Of a stretch of 64,000 nt of DNA, positions 1 through 13,400 are shown piece by piece. The stretch covers positions 152,427,101 to 152,491,100 of the forward strand of contig JBOZIK010000001.1 of the NCBI GenBank assembly GCA_051453625.1. Reading direction: 5' to 3'. The notes beneath the pieces were generated by a model. The model ran no database searches and had not been told where the DNA came from. It was given only the letters and a program-made list of their open reading frames with translations. The stretch's first letter is position 1. Every line of letters begins with the position of its first letter. Position numbers and translations under genes: made by a program. The stretch is from Welwitschia mirabilis. Lineage: Eukaryota > Gnetophyta > Gnetopsida > Welwitschiales.

Positions 1-1009
1 TAGCTCTTTTTAATCTTTCATAGGCTCATAAGTAAGTTTAATTCATTTAAAGACATGCATCAAAAGAATAAATGCATAAATCTCAAAATACCATATGACA
101 CAATTAGACAAACTCTTCAATTTTAATGAACAAAGCAATGAGTATGTTATGAATAAAGTGTCCTTATGTAGCTTAAGAACATAAAAGTCATTATAGGGTA
201 AATCTACTCATTTATTATTCTAGGTTCTAGGTAAGAGTACATGTACTTATTCAAATGATCATTTATTTCAAAATACATAAAATATATCAATCACATAACA
301 TAAGGAAGAGAATATTTATTCATAACATAGTACACATATCATATTTACCAAGAATATAAATGAGTAAATAAGATGTAAAATATATGTTTGGATAGATTTT
401 ATCATAAAACCTTTTAACATAATTTTAATCACTTTCTTGGTAAATAATAAAGATTACAAACTAAGGTTAATTTTAAAATGACATTTTTGATAAGAAACTT
501 AAATAATAATAATTATTCATTTGACTATATTCTAACATACTTATTATCTAAGTAAATAAGGTTTTCAAAATATGGAATATGACACATACAAAAAGATATA
601 TCTAAAATAATTTACACTAACTTGTTTGTAGTTGATTTCATTCCTAACACAATGAAGTCTATTAGGAAATAGAAATTATTTACTTAAAAAATCATATATT
701 TAACTAATCCTAGTGAATATTTCAATGAGTTATCAAATAAGTGCAATTAAATATTTATTTAATTAAGATTATTTAAGCCACATTCCTTATAAACTAAATG
801 GAATAAAATATCTACATTTGCATTAAGATCTAACAAGACATATCTAAGGTGTATATCTCTAATTGTAATAGATATTGTTAGGTAAATAGGTTTTTCATTC
901 TTTGGAGGGATCTAATTTTATATTACTCCATTATTTTGTTGAGCTAGAAAGATGTTTTTTAATTAACATGCATCTTCCTCTTTACTACGTACACACCATT
1001 GAAAAAATT
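1..1009. other. AT-rich sequence without recognisable genes
   Basis: Low-complexity, very AT-rich DNA with stops in all frames. I see no coding relic, LTR edge or structured repeat here. It forms the left flank of element A. The last five bases (AAATT) are a possible decayed copy of the five bases after the element's other end (AACTT). Confidence 0.6.
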
Positions 1010-3341
1010 TATTAATAAATCTAGTTTTGATAATTCCACTTGTCAAATATTTTATATCATTATGTAGATAGGTAATTACAAAGAAGACTAGATCATGATA
1101 AGCATAATTTATTATCCTTCAAAGACAATATGTCATAAAAAGGCTCAAATTTTGAAATGAAAAATCAGTTGTCTAAAGATGTTTACAATTGAAAAACATC
1201 TATGTTAAAGATCTCTACAAGTTAAAAACTTTTATGATACCAATTTCAAGCCACAAGTTAAAGACAACTATCTCATCAAAAACAACTATGCCAAAAGTTG
1301 AATCTAACACTAATAAAAGATATTTACATGTTTAAAGATGTTTATGCTAAACTAAAATAGGTAATAGTATTATTTTATACTTTTATGAATATTTTACATT
1401 TTATATGAACAAACAAATTTTTCATCGTGGATTTATAATCACAAGTGACCAAAGATAATATAAATTGTAAGTTTCATTAATTTCTAGGCAATTTCACTAA
1501 AGACATCTAATAGTTGAAGATGTTTAACTATTAGTAGATGTTGATAATTATGAAGACATCTTGGATAAAATTTTATGTCATTTAAAAATGAAGATACACC
1601 TTGATGTCTATACATTTCTATCTATTGCACAGTGATTATAAAAGCTTAAATAACTACTATTCAATGGAAAATAGCTATTTTTTCTTCAATTATATAAAGG
1701 CACAATGTTATGAAATGAAAACAACCTTTTTAACACATAATGATCAAATTGAATACATAACAAAGAACCCATAGGTAATTGGAACTACTCATGAAGGATT
1801 AAAGATATCATTTGAAAATGAGCTTATATTGACTACATCTTTTGTTCTTGAATCCTATATTACTGCATCATTCATGTATACTTGTAATGATGATAATAAT
1901 AAGAAACTAAAGCATNNNNNNNNNNNNNNNNNNNNNNNNNNNNNNNNNNNNNNNNNNNNNNNNNNNNNNNNNNNNNNNNNNNNNNNNNNNNNNNNNNNNN
2001 NNNNNNNNNNNNNNNNNNNNNNNNNNNNNNNNNNNNNNNNNNNNNNNNNNNNNNNNNNNNNNNNNNNNNNNNNNNNNNNNNNNNNNNNNNNNNNNNNNNN
2101 NNNNNNNNNNNNNNNNNNNNNNNNNNNNNNNNNNNNNNNNNNNNNNNNNNNNNNNNNNNNNNNNNNNNNNNNNNNNNNNNNNNNNNNNNNNNNNNNNNNN
2201 NNNNNNNNNNNNNNNNNNNNNNNNNNNNNNNNNNNNNNNNNNNNNNNNNNNNNNNTTGAAGATGTCTATACTAAACTAAAATAAGTAACAAAGTTATTTT
2301 ATACTTTAATAAATATTTTATGATTAACATGAACTATCAACTTTGACAACAGCTTCATGGTTATGGAAGGTCAAAGATAATACAAAGCAAGTTTCATCAA
2401 TTTCTAGGTAAGTTCACTTAAGACATCAATTAGGTAAAAATGTATGACTATTAATAAATGTTTATGATTTTGAAGACATATTGGATTAAAGTTCACATCG
2501 AGTAAAAATGAAGATGTACTCCCAATGCCTTTGATGCTCCTATCTATTATATGATAGTTATAAAATTTAAATGATCAATATTTAAGATCAAATATCTTGT
2601 TTCTCTTTAATGGTATGAAGGCACAATATCATGGAACAAATTAGACACTTCAAGAAAACATAACAAACAAATCTAGCATAAATCATAAATGCACGAGTGA
2701 TTGGAACAACTCACAAAGAATCAAAGTTATCATTTCCAAAGGATCTTATAGTGTTTACATCATTTATTCTTGAATCCAATGTTCTCACATCACTTATTAG
2801 TACTTGTTATAATGATGACAACAAGGAAATCAAGTCTTCTTTAGTGCTATATCATTTAAGCCTATTGTTGTATTATATTTATTGGTTCTTATATTGTTGT
2901 ACTATCTTATTCTTGAATATTATTGTATAGTACACTATTATATTATCAAACTCATTGTAAGGTAAACCTTGTATGGGCGTGCATTAAGGTTATGCCTGTG
3001 AGCACTTACATTATTGTATTTTCTTGAGGGAAAAAGAGTGCTACTTATAAGGATACTCTCATATTTTTGTAAGATTAGTGATGAGCAGAGTACTAGCTTG
3101 CAAGGAGATTCTTATATTTTTGCAAGGCTGATAGTGCTCTAAAAAATCACTATTTCTTATAGGTTAAGAATATCTAGGGGTGTGAAAGAAAGCTATCCTC
3201 TATGTATGGACGTACCTAGGTTGGAAAACCATATTACCTTAATAAGGTATTTACTTTTATTGTGCTTTTTCATTATATTATTGGTGAAATTTTTAGTTGT
3301 CAGAACCCATTTATTCTCCCCTCTAAGATGAACAATCCTCA
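1010..3341 (+). repeat. 5' LTR of element A, internally duplicated and gapped
   Basis: Starts TATTAATAAATC, against TGTTAATAAATC in the 3' LTR (a G-to-A change in the terminal TG), and ends TCCTCA just before the primer-binding site. It is about 890 bp longer than the 3' LTR. The sequence from about 1320 to 1915 recurs from 2256 to about 2830, on either side of a run of N. Either part of the LTR is duplicated, or two LTR copies were joined by the assembly. Confidence 0.8.
1916..2255. other. Assembly gap of 340 N
   Basis: Unsequenced bases inside the 5' LTR of element A, placed exactly between two copies of the same LTR segment. The true length may differ, because repeat collapse is common at such joins. 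Confidence 0.99.
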
Positions 3342-3343
3342 AC

Positions 3344-3357
3344 TGATATTAGAGTGG
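3344..3357 (+). other. Primer-binding site of element A (initiator tRNA-Met type)
   Basis: TGATATTAGAGT follows the 5' LTR by two bases. It matches the plant initiator-Met primer site TGGTATCAGAGC with only G-to-A and C-to-T differences. It sets the LTR end at 3341. Confidence 0.8.
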
Positions 3358-3399
3358 ATAGTCATAAAAAGGAGTAACTTTATTAAGAGAACAATGCAA

Positions 3400-4180
3400 G
3401 GGCTGCCATTCATTAAATCTTATCTCTTCTCTTAGACAAAATATTCGTATTTGAAGATGAGGATATGTATGTTCTTATAGTCTTATGAGTTTCAAGTTTG
3501 GAAAAATAAAGAATAAGAATATACAAAAACTACAAAAACTATAATAGATACAACAGAGATAAAAATATCTAATGATGAAGTTCATTCTTCTTTCATGTCC
3601 ATTGTACATTCTTAAGAAGAAAATCATGAGATGAAAGAAGGGGATAAATTAAAAAGTAAAGATGATACATGTATGAGTATTCAAGAAAGGTGTGATCTAA
3701 CTTTTAAAGAATCTGTTAAATTGAAAAAGGTATGTACTAAGTTGAAAAAATTACTTCATACTCGTGAAGAAGCTTATGAATAAGAAAAGAACATTTTCAA
3801 TAAATTATCTTCTAAAAACTTGGCTCTTGAAGCTGATATTAATAAACTAACTTGTAATTAAATAATGTAAAATAAAAACTATCATATTTAAAGAAAATTA
3901 ATGAAAAAATTAGGTAGGAAAAGGAGAAATTAAATATCATTCTTGGGAAATGTAAAATCTCAAATGATAAATGTTCTTGGAATACAATAAATCCTCAACT
4001 AGTACTTCAACCTCTTTATTTGACAAATGGAATTATAAGCTAAGGTATAAACATTTAATGTTTGAAACTAATATTATCTATTATTACTATCATAATAGAG
4101 GTCATTATTAATATAAGTACCTAACGAAATTCAAAAACAAGTATTATACTAATAATGCCAAGAGGCCTGGTAGAATGATG
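3400..4180 (+). pseudogene. gag relic of element A
   Basis: Degraded gag of a copia element. The amino-terminal capsid part is hard to follow. From about 3630 to 3860 there is a lysine- and glutamate-rich coiled-coil-like stretch (frame including CDLTFKESVKLKKVCTKLKK). Near 4070-4170 the frame reads YYYHNRGHY followed by FKNKYY, which resembles the nucleocapsid zinc knuckle with its cysteines replaced. The same block occurs in element B near 56,640-56,760. Stops make it non-functional. Confidence 0.7.
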
Positions 4181-4259
4181 CACTACTTTATGTATGACAA
4201 AATAAGAAAAATATGGATACCAAAATCAAAGCCTATACCTTTAGAACAAATAGTAGTTA

Positions 4260-6660
4260 GAGTAGTGAAAGAGTGCACTTGATATATTAATAGTGGATGC
4301 TCAAGACACATGACTGAACACAAATATTGCTTCACCACTTTAGTAGAATAAGATGAAGAAGTGGTAATCTTTGGAGATAAAATAGAAGCACCAATCAAAA
4401 GTATTACTACTATAAAGGATGTATATTTTGTATAGGTTTTGGAACATAATCTTTTGAGTATAAGTCAATTATTTGATGCAAACTTTTTGGTTACTTTTAC
4501 AAGAGATGATTGTATCATTAGAGAACAAAACTTAACTAAAGTTTTATTTACTAGTATATGAAAATCAAATGCTTATATTATTACTTTAAAAGATATATCT
4601 AATAATGAAATCAACTATTTTCTAAGTAAAACAGATAAAGGAGAGCTATGGCATAGGAAGGTTGGACATGTAAAGAAAGATCTACTCAAAATCATATCTA
4701 CAAAAGAAATGATAAGAGGACTTCCCAAGTTAAAAGCATTGATAATCAAACTTGTGAAGCATGTCATAAAGGAAACTAGACATTATTGGTCCTTCATTTA
4801 GACATTATTAGTCCTTCATCTAGACATGGATAACCTTCATCTAAACATTTCTAGTTCTTTATCTATAGAAAGCTTAAGTAAGAAAAGGTATTATTTAATA
4901 GTTGTAGATGGTTTTTCTCAATTTACATAGATAGCCTTTCTTACACATAAGGATGAGGCATTTAACACTTTTTCTAAGTTTTGTATCAAATCACAAAATC
5001 AAAAGGGATACAAGATCAAAATGATAAAGTGTAACAATGGCATGGAATTTAAAAATACAAGGTTTAGAGTTCTATGTTCCCAAACAAAATTGAGTGGCTG
5101 AAATAAAAAACATGGTAATCAAGAAATGAACAAAACAATAATGCATGACAAAAAGATATCATACCATTTTTAGATAAAGCAATTAACATAGCTTGTTATG
5201 TTTCAAACAAAGTTTTGGTAAAAATATTTATTTCTAAGACTTCATATGGGTTATTGTCTAATAAGAAACCTTTTGTAAATTACTTTTACATCTTTAAATT
5301 AAAGTGGTTTATTTTGACTGAAAATGATAATTTAAGAAAATTTAATTCAAAAGATGAGGAAGGGATTTTCCTAAAATATTCTATGATCAGTAAGTCTTAC
5401 AAGGTATACAATAATAGAACTTGTCTAGTTAAGAATATTATAAATGTTAAAATAATTGATATTGAGTTAACTTTTGTAAATGTAAAATATGATTATACTC
5501 CCATGCAGATTGATCAATCCTCTAGTTATCTACTGGTTTAATGAAATAATGAGAAGGAAAAAGAAGAAACAAAAAGAAAAATCCTTTAACCATGATCATA
5601 TTAAAAAAGATTTACTATATTAATAACATTATAGGAGATCCATATGGATGTATTCAAACTAAAAGTCATACTAAAGAATTTTATGGTTATGTAGCATATA
5701 TTTCATAGGTTAAACCAAAAACATTCAAAGAAACTAAGAGTGATGAACATTAGATGTTTGCTATGCAAGAAAGGCTTAACTAATTTGAAAGATGTAATGT
5801 GTGGAAACCCACTTGAAGACTATCTAGTAGATCCATTATTGGTACGAAGTGGATTTATAAAAATAAGATATATGAATATGATTATGCAATAAGAAATAAA
5901 GTAATATTAGTGGCCAAAGGATACAACCAATAAAAAGGAACTAACTTTGAAGAAACCTTTACTTCAGTGGCATGTATGGAATTAATAAGAATGCTTCTAG
6001 CCTTTGCTTAGATAAAAAGGTTTAAACTTTATTAAATGGATGTCGTAAGTGCATTTCTAAATGGAAATCTTCAAAAAAAAGTGTATCTCAAGCAACCATA
6101 TAGTTTCACACACTCTAATAAATCTTATCATGTTTAAAAATTAAATAAGGCTCTATATGGTCTCAAACAAGCACCTAGAGCTTGGTATGAGGAACTATCA
6201 ATCATCTTATTGAAAATTATTTTAAAATAGGTACATTAGATGTGACATTATTTATTAAAAAGGATAGTAAAGACTTTATTATTATTTACATTTATGTAGA
6301 TTATATTATTTTTAATGCTACTAACAAATATTTATACAATAAATTTGCTAAGATAATGAAAGATGAATTTGAAATGAGTTTTGTAAAAGAGATGAGCAAC
6401 TTCTTGAGACTACAAGTTGTGCAACATAAGAAAGGTACTTTTAATTTTACAAGATAAATATATAAAAAATTTATTAGTCAAATATCATTCATAAGATTAC
6501 AAAGACAAGGACACTCTAATGAATCAAAACTCAAAATTGGATAAAGATGAGAATGTTAAGAAGATGGATTAAAAGCTATATATAGATATAATTAGTAGTC
6601 TATTATATCCTACTACTATTATACTAGATATTATATCGAGTGTAGGGATTTATGCACATT
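4260..6660 (+). pseudogene. pol relic of element A: protease, integrase, reverse transcriptase (Ty1/copia)
   Basis: Domains are in copia order. Protease near 4283-4325 reads INSGCSRHMT, where the usual DSG has become NSG (GAT to AAT at 4289), losing the catalytic aspartate. The GAG-pre-integrase block LWHRKVGHVKKDLLKI lies near 4650. The integrase core follows (YYLIVVDGFSQFT near 4890; CNNGMEFKN near 5030, where DNG has become NNG). The integrase end at 5215-5541 is an open stretch containing FNSKDEEGIFLKYS. Reverse transcriptase spans about 5800-6450, with WIYKNKIYEYD, LVAKGYNQ, DVVSAFLNG, LNKALYGLKQAPRAWYE, and YVDY in place of YVDD. The RT end, including SSVGIYAHYLY, joins directly to the envelope-like region, so RNase H is absent. 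Many in-frame stops make this a dead copy. Confidence 0.92.
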
Positions 6661-6669
6661 ATCTCTACA

Positions 6670-8580
6670 TTTTTATTATTTCTTTTAATTTTAGTTAATT
6701 TCTTGTTCATATTCTCCATATATCTTGCAAAAACACTTAGAAGAAAGTTTACTAGCACTTCAAGAGGTAACGAGAAGTGTTCAGAACCTCAAAGATCACA
6801 ATATGAGCCTCAATTTTATGATGAGGCAATAATAAGAAGATTTATAACTTGGACCAAAAACTCTATTATTGCAAAAAGAATCCTTCGATTTTAGAGGTAG
6901 CATAGAGTTTAGCTTATGTCTTACTTCACAGAGCTTCCTTAGAAAATAATTATTCAATTAGACCAAAGTATTCTAGATCTTCTAATGAGGAAGTTCTATA
7001 TTAACATTCATGAGATAGATAATAGCACACATGCCTTATAAACTCAAGTCAAAGGTATTCTATTTCATCTTTCTCCTAGTTTTATAAATTTATTACGTAG
7101 CATAGTTGATTCTAAATTATCTCAGTTATGTGCAAATTCAATTAAAAAAAATTTCCCTTCTAGAACTATAAATGTATCATAGAGACATGTAAGCAATGTT
7201 TTATTTAGACATTCTAGAATGAATTTTATAGAAAATATAAAAATAAATGATATGATTATAGATGCTTCCATTCTTAATTTGATCGCATTCTATAATATTT
7301 GGTCAAAGAAGTTACTTATAGTTATTGTAAACCAATGCAAATTTTTGTTTTGTTTTGTCTACTTACTAGTTTGAAGATAGATTTGGATCTTGTGTATGGA
7401 CATTATCACATTATTTTACAAGGGTTAAACTTTGGATCACAATTTGATTATTGGTAGTGCAAACATTTTAGTTCCTCCAGTAAATCTTATTCACCAGAAG
7501 ACACCTCTAGCTGAGTTTAATGAAAAATGGAGAGTGGTAGTATCACTAGATAAGGGCACAAGCAGAAGGCCTTCATAGTTTTAGATATATTACTCCACTA
7601 TAATGCACATTTCATTATTAATTAATAAGAGGTTAAATGTAATAACCAAGATGATTAAAAAAATTGGCAAAAAATTGTTGAGGTTAAAAAAAACATAGAT
7701 CCATAACCAGTGAGGGTGAGACACTAGCAAAGAGTTTAGAATATATGAGGACTCCCACATGGATAGACTTAGAGGAAGATTTAAAAGAATAAGAAGTACC
7801 TTAGTTCACAAAAAATAAGTTATAATTTAAATAGAGTAGTTAATAGCAGTAATTTTATAGATGAGTCATCAAAAGATAAGGCATAAGTTTAGGAGAAATA
7901 CTAGGCATCTACAGAGGCATAGGTGAAAGGGGAGCAATAGGATCCCATTCCATCATAGTAGAGGTAATATTAAGAGAGTTCAGATGTTAGGCCTCTTATC
8001 TTCTATTGACCTTATTGCAAGATTCTAATTTATCATCCTTCTCAGCCACCTCCATCTCTTAGACCCTCTTCACTATCACACATATCATCTTCATCTCCAT
8101 TGCATATGTCATCACCACCTCCATATTACATAGAGCCTCTATATTTGCCACCCTATCCACCATTTAACTATCATCATTCTTCAGAGAGATAGCTACAATT
8201 ATCTTCATTAGAACATTCATAACTTCTTAAACATATCAACGTATGAGTAGACAGGTCTATGAGGGCTTAGGTGAGACCTTTAAGTATCCCTCTAGAAATC
8301 ACCATACTCCTCCACCCACATCCTTGTCATCTTATACCCTATAGAATTCCATCATCCATGATAATAATGATGACGGTGGTGAAGAAAATTAAGGCATGCA
8401 TTGTATTAAGTGACTCTTCTCTCAGTGATTACATCCTTTTCTCTACTATTTAAAAAGGATAAGAATTTTAGGCAAATCAATGAAGAAGTATTGGTAAATT
8501 AGTTGCATTCAGTTAGACATATTAATCTTTATCATGAGAACATCTTGTGGGGCATATAGCCCTTGTCTTTGAGATGTTGA
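6670..8580 (+). pseudogene. Envelope-like / plant-transposon ORF relic of element A
   Basis: A second coding region lies between pol and the 3' LTR, the position of the envelope-like ORF in SIRE-type copia elements. The open piece 6652-6894 begins with a hydrophobic stretch (LLLFLLILVNFLFIFSIYL), then a basic region, then QYEPQFYDEAIIRRFITW. Further on, MRKFYINIHEID and VKGILFHLSPSFINLL (about 6985-7095) resemble the 'putative plant transposon protein' domain found in such ORFs. The end (about 8025-8330) is rich in proline, serine and histidine. Element B carries the same ORF at 57,720-59,400. I infer the family from motif shape; its function in these elements is unknown. Confidence 0.65.
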
Positions 8581-8950
8581 ATTGGATCCCTCAATGACAT
8601 CATTATTCATTGATACTCACTCTTATTATTTAGCACATTATATTAGTACATTTTATTTTGTCTTGAATATTGTTAAACTTTTAATGCTAAGCTCTAATTT
8701 TTTTAATTAGCACATTATCATGAGCACAATTTTTAGGATTAGTTGATAATTATCTTAAATGGTATTATCAAATGCTTTTATGCCTTTTGTAATATATACT
8801 CTAGATGGTTATTTAAGTAGTTAATAGAATTATTTTTCTAATACCATTGAAAAAATTGATTATGTGCATTTATTTTGAATATGAGTACCTAATTTTAATT
8901 AATTAAATGAGATTGCACTAACAAGATTTACCAAGTTTTGGACATCATCA

Positions 8951-8963
8951 AAAAGGGGAAAGA
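8951..8963 (+). other. Polypurine tract of element A
   Basis: AAAAGGGGAAAGA lies immediately before the 3' LTR and would prime plus-strand synthesis. Element B has an equivalent AAAAAGGGTAA at the same place. Confidence 0.75.
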
Positions 8964-8964
8964 T

Positions 8965-10406
8965 TGTTAATAAATCTAGTTTTGATGATTCCACTTGTTA
9001 AATATTTTGTATCATCATATAAATAGGTCATTGTAAATAAAATTAAATCATGATAAGCATACATTGTTATTGAATTTTAAAAGACGATATCTTACAAAAA
9101 GGTTAAGATTTTGAAATGCAAAATTAGTTATTTGAAAATGTCTACAACAGAAAATATGACTATGGTGAAGATGTCTATAACTGGAAGACATATATGATGA
9201 AGATAGCTATGATGTAATAATTTAAAGTCATAGGTTAATGGTGACTATCTCATCAAAGATAACTATGCTTAAAATTAGACCTGATACTGATAAAAGATAT
9301 CTACATGTTTGAATACATCTATACTAAACTAAAATAGGTAATAGATTTATTTTATAATTTAATGAATATTTTATGTTTTAGATAAGATATCAATTTGTAT
9401 ATCATGCATTCATGATTGTGGAGGCTCAACGATAATACAAAACAAGTTTAATCAATTTTTAATCAAGTTCACTTAAGACATCTACTAGGTAAATACATCT
9501 GACTATTAGTAAATATCTATAATTTTGAAGATGTCTTGTATCAAATTTCACATTAAATAAAAACAAAGATGCATACCTAATGCCTAGAACTTTTTATTCA
9601 TTATAAAATGACTACAGTTGGAAGTCAAATAGCTATTTTCTCCTCAATGGTATAAAGGCATGATTCATGAAAGAAATTGGACACTTCAAGAAAACACAAT
9701 AAATGAATCTAATACAAAGCACAAATGCACATGTGATTGGAACTACTCACAAAGGATTAAAGTTATTATCTGTAAAGGAGTTTATAGTGTGAAAATCATT
9801 CATTCTTGGATCGTACATCATGACATTATTTGTTAACACTCGTGACAATGATGACAACAAGGAACTTAAGTCTTCTTTAACACTACATCATTTAGGCCTA
9901 TTGTTGTATTGTATTTCTTGGTTCTTACATTATTAAACTATTTCATTCTTGAATACTATTGTACAGTCCATTATTGTAATATAAAACTCATTATAAGAAA
10001 ATGCTTATATGGGTATGTATTGAGGTTGTGTCTATGAGCACTTGCATTATTGTATTCTCCTAAGGGAAAGAGAGTGCTACCTTATGAGAAGATTTTCATA
10101 TCATTATAAGATTATTTATTAGCTGAAATCATTATTTCACTGAGGGGAAGAGAGTGCTTTCTTACAAAGAAACTCTCATATTTTTGTAAGATTGATGGTA
10201 CATTAGAAAACCATTATTTCTTGTAGGTTAAGAATATCTAGAGGTGTAAGAGAAAGCTACCCTCTATGTGTAGATGTATCTAGGTTAGAGAATCACATTA
10301 TCTTAATAAGGTATTTATTTTTGTTATGCTTTTTCATTCTGTTATTAATGAAATTTTTATTTAATAGAACTCATTTACCTCTCCCCTTTAAGTTCAATGA
10401 TCCTCA
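8965..10406 (+). repeat. 3' LTR of element A
   Basis: A 1442-bp LTR starting TGTTAATAAATC and ending TCCTCA. It includes several AGACATCT/AGATGTCT-like motifs in its first half and a conserved tail (about 10,160-10,330) that is also found in the LTRs of element B. It differs from the 5' LTR at very many positions, so insertion is old. Confidence 0.85.
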
Positions 10407-13400
10407 AACTTTGAATGAAAGAGGACTTGTTTAATGGCTTCTAATAGAGGCATGATAATTTTAACTTCTTAAAGTATTTAAGACATCTAGCTATTTTTTG
10501 AAAATGTTTTATTAACTTAATGATTATGGAAATGGTAGAGGTTCTTGGTAAATGGGAATAGGTGTTTTTAATTCCTTCACTATTTCTCTATTCTTATTGT
10601 TTAACATGGATGTTGATTCCTCTTTGGTTTTGTTTTACTCAAGTTATTGGTTTATTTCTTTCCCACTTTTAAGATGATTAGATTTTATTTCTTATATGTG
10701 ATTAGGCTTTATTTATTCTACAATTTTAATTCCTCTTGGGTTTGGTTATGGATACATAAGAAGTTTACTAGGCTATCAATGTTTTAAAGAAGCAATAATA
10801 TGGGTGGTGATCTATTGAAGTTGTTAGAGGTTTTGTTCAAGTTTCTTATTCATTTGCATTTGAATTTATATGAAATTTTTAAATGTATCTTATAAAAGGT
10901 TTGATGAAGTAGATTGATTATTTTGGTAATATTTATTTAATAGATAAAGATATAATAATGATAAAAATGAATTTCTTATTGACTAGTCTAATTTTATTTA
11001 TCGATGTTATCCTAATTTCATAAAAAGTTAGAATGGTTCCTCTAGCTGGGTCATTGTGATTCTACCAATGGTATCCTACAACATCTACTTACTCATTAAC
11101 CATCTTTTGGAAAATAGTTATGAAGGAATACTTGTTTGTTTCATGAGATTCTATATGTCGGAATAAATGTTGAAGTTCTGAGGTTGAGGATTTAGATAAA
11201 ACAGTAAGGGATTCTAGTCTTCTCAAAAGTTCATCTATTTGGTTAATTACATTAAAGGTTTTAGGTAATTTAAAAAATACTTATTAAACTAACTAAATAG
11301 TGAGATCTAAAAGGCCTAATGAGCTTTTTTCAATTCAAGATAGTCCTAGACCTCATCTAGTGAAAAATTTGGAAAGCTATCTCAACTTATCATTTTAACT
11401 AATCATGTATTATTCAATGATAATATTTATAAAAATAGTTAATGGCCCTACTTGATTCAAATCTATATTGGAGGCATTTTTGTAATAAGTTCTTAATATT
11501 TATAAAATCTATGAGAAAGTTTCATAGTCTTTCTATTAGTAATTCATAACTTCTCATCTAAGATAATTAGTTTTATAACTTGTGAAAAATTTACAAATGG
11601 AACCTTTATTTATATTGATTCAAGTCCTAATGAAAAGGGGTTTAAGGGTGTACAACTAGGCATTCACGTTTTCCTTAAGGTATAATAGGAAAAGTACTAA
11701 TCTAATGGCATCTGTGACATTAGGAAATTAGAATAAGGTTGATAACATACATTCAAATTATTTTAGGTGTAGTTATGAATCTTCTGATTATAAACCACAA
11801 AAATGATGTAGTAACTAGATAATGGAAGGCTTAAAATATAGTCTACATACTATTAGGGATTGGATTATACAATATATTCCTAAGCATTAAAGTTGTAGGT
11901 AATATCTAAAGATTTTCCTGGGGAATCTATTAAGGTAGCTAGACTAATTTTAGTACATTTTGATTAGGATTTTAAATTACTTTCTATTTAAATTAATGGG
12001 CTTGACATGTTTTTAATATTTCTTCATTTGAAAAGGGAATGTTATTATAATAATGAATGTGTTAGAAAGTAGATTAGGCATTCTAATTAGGTTGTTAATA
12101 TTGTTATAAGTGTTGTCCTCAATGGATTTCTTCAAGGGGTTAATTTCTCTAATCATATTTTTATTTATTATTATTACTAGCGCTAGGGTCCATGTTGTCA
12201 TTAGATGGGATTCTAATGAAATGTCCTAGTTTATCATGCATCTAATACATACAAAAATCAAACTAGTTTCAGAGGAAACCTCAGAGCTAAATGGGATTTA
12301 AGTGTTTAACAAAGGACTTAGACCAAATTATGAAGTCTAACTCACATAAAGGTTAGTAACACTAATTAGGAAGGTAGTAGCACTAAGTTTTTGATGTGTT
12401 TTAGTTTGGAAAAAATGTATGATAACCATACATGCTACATAAAATGGTTTAGATTCTAGATTTAAAAAAAAATTAAAATGGCAGAGACTTCAAAAAGAAA
12501 ACCTAAGAAAGAAACCCTTAAAATTTTAACCAAAAAAATTAAAACATATCAAAATTGAAAATCAAAGGATAATTCTTATTTCTTTTTAAAATCCAAATAT
12601 TTTTAATACTTATTTAGGTCATAAATCTCCAAAAATCTCATTTAGATTTATAGGTAAAACATATTTGAAAGAAAAAACTTAGTAAAACTTAGAAAATAAA
12701 TTAGTCTATATATCATTGGAGATAGACTAGTACCTACCACTAGAAAGTACACAAATAAAGATAAAATACTGAAAACAAATAAGACTAGTTTAGGTAACAC
12801 TAGAATGGACTAGTACTAACTACTAGAAGTGCTAAAAAACTTATAAACTAAACTAAAAATCCAAAAAATAAAATGATCATGCACCTTCTATAAATGTGTC
12901 ATCTCATTATCCCTAAAAAAGGCACCAAAAATGTATTTGTATTTGATATTTATAATTTCAAAATTGAGACTCACGTTGTAGTAAAGTCTTGATGTCATTT
13001 TTTTCATATGAATAAATCAAGATAGAAAATTACATAAAAATAACAAAAAGTTTTTCAACTTACAAGAATTCAAAATAAACTAAAAATTGATATTGAAATG
13101 AGATGAACTTCAATGGAAAAGATATAGAAATGAACTAACTTTAAACATCTAACGTAAATCATATAATTACTTTAACAATATATTATAAATTTTAAAAATA
13201 AACCTCAAATTTTTAATTCATTTTAGCTTATATCATGGTAGCTTAATCTCATTTACCACATGAGTGTTGGTGAATTTCATAGTTACTTTCATCATCCATA
13301 GCCTAATGTAAGCATTAAAAGTAGAAATTTAATGAAGAAGTAAACTTAAGAGACTTACTTGATAAATAAAAGTACTCAATAATGTAGTCTCATTCATGCA

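Larger units (their letters stand above)
1010..10406 (+). mobile_element. Element A: decayed Ty1/copia LTR retrotransposon with envelope-like 3' ORF
   Basis: A copia-type element on the plus strand in the order LTR, primer-binding site, gag, protease, integrase, reverse transcriptase, envelope-like ORF, polypurine tract, LTR. The reading frame is broken by many stops, mostly explained by G-to-A or C-to-T changes, so it cannot encode protein now. The LTRs align over their length (for example TTAATAAATCTAGTTTTGAT near 1013 and 8968), and both end in TCCTCA. The flanking pentamers AAATT and AACTT match at four of five positions, as expected for an old target duplication. RNase H is missing: the reverse transcriptase runs directly into the envelope-like region. 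Protease before integrase before RT defines Ty1/copia, and an ORF after RT suggests the SIRE-like lineage. Confidence 0.9.

Noticed and set aside
1829-2284. 151-residue open frame in the 5' LTR
   Set aside because: It spans the 340-N gap; only the ends are real sequence.
12190-12260. Zinc-knuckle-like pattern on the minus strand
   Set aside because: Only two cysteines and a plausible spacing remain, with a stop inside; too weak to call a gag or LINE ORF1.
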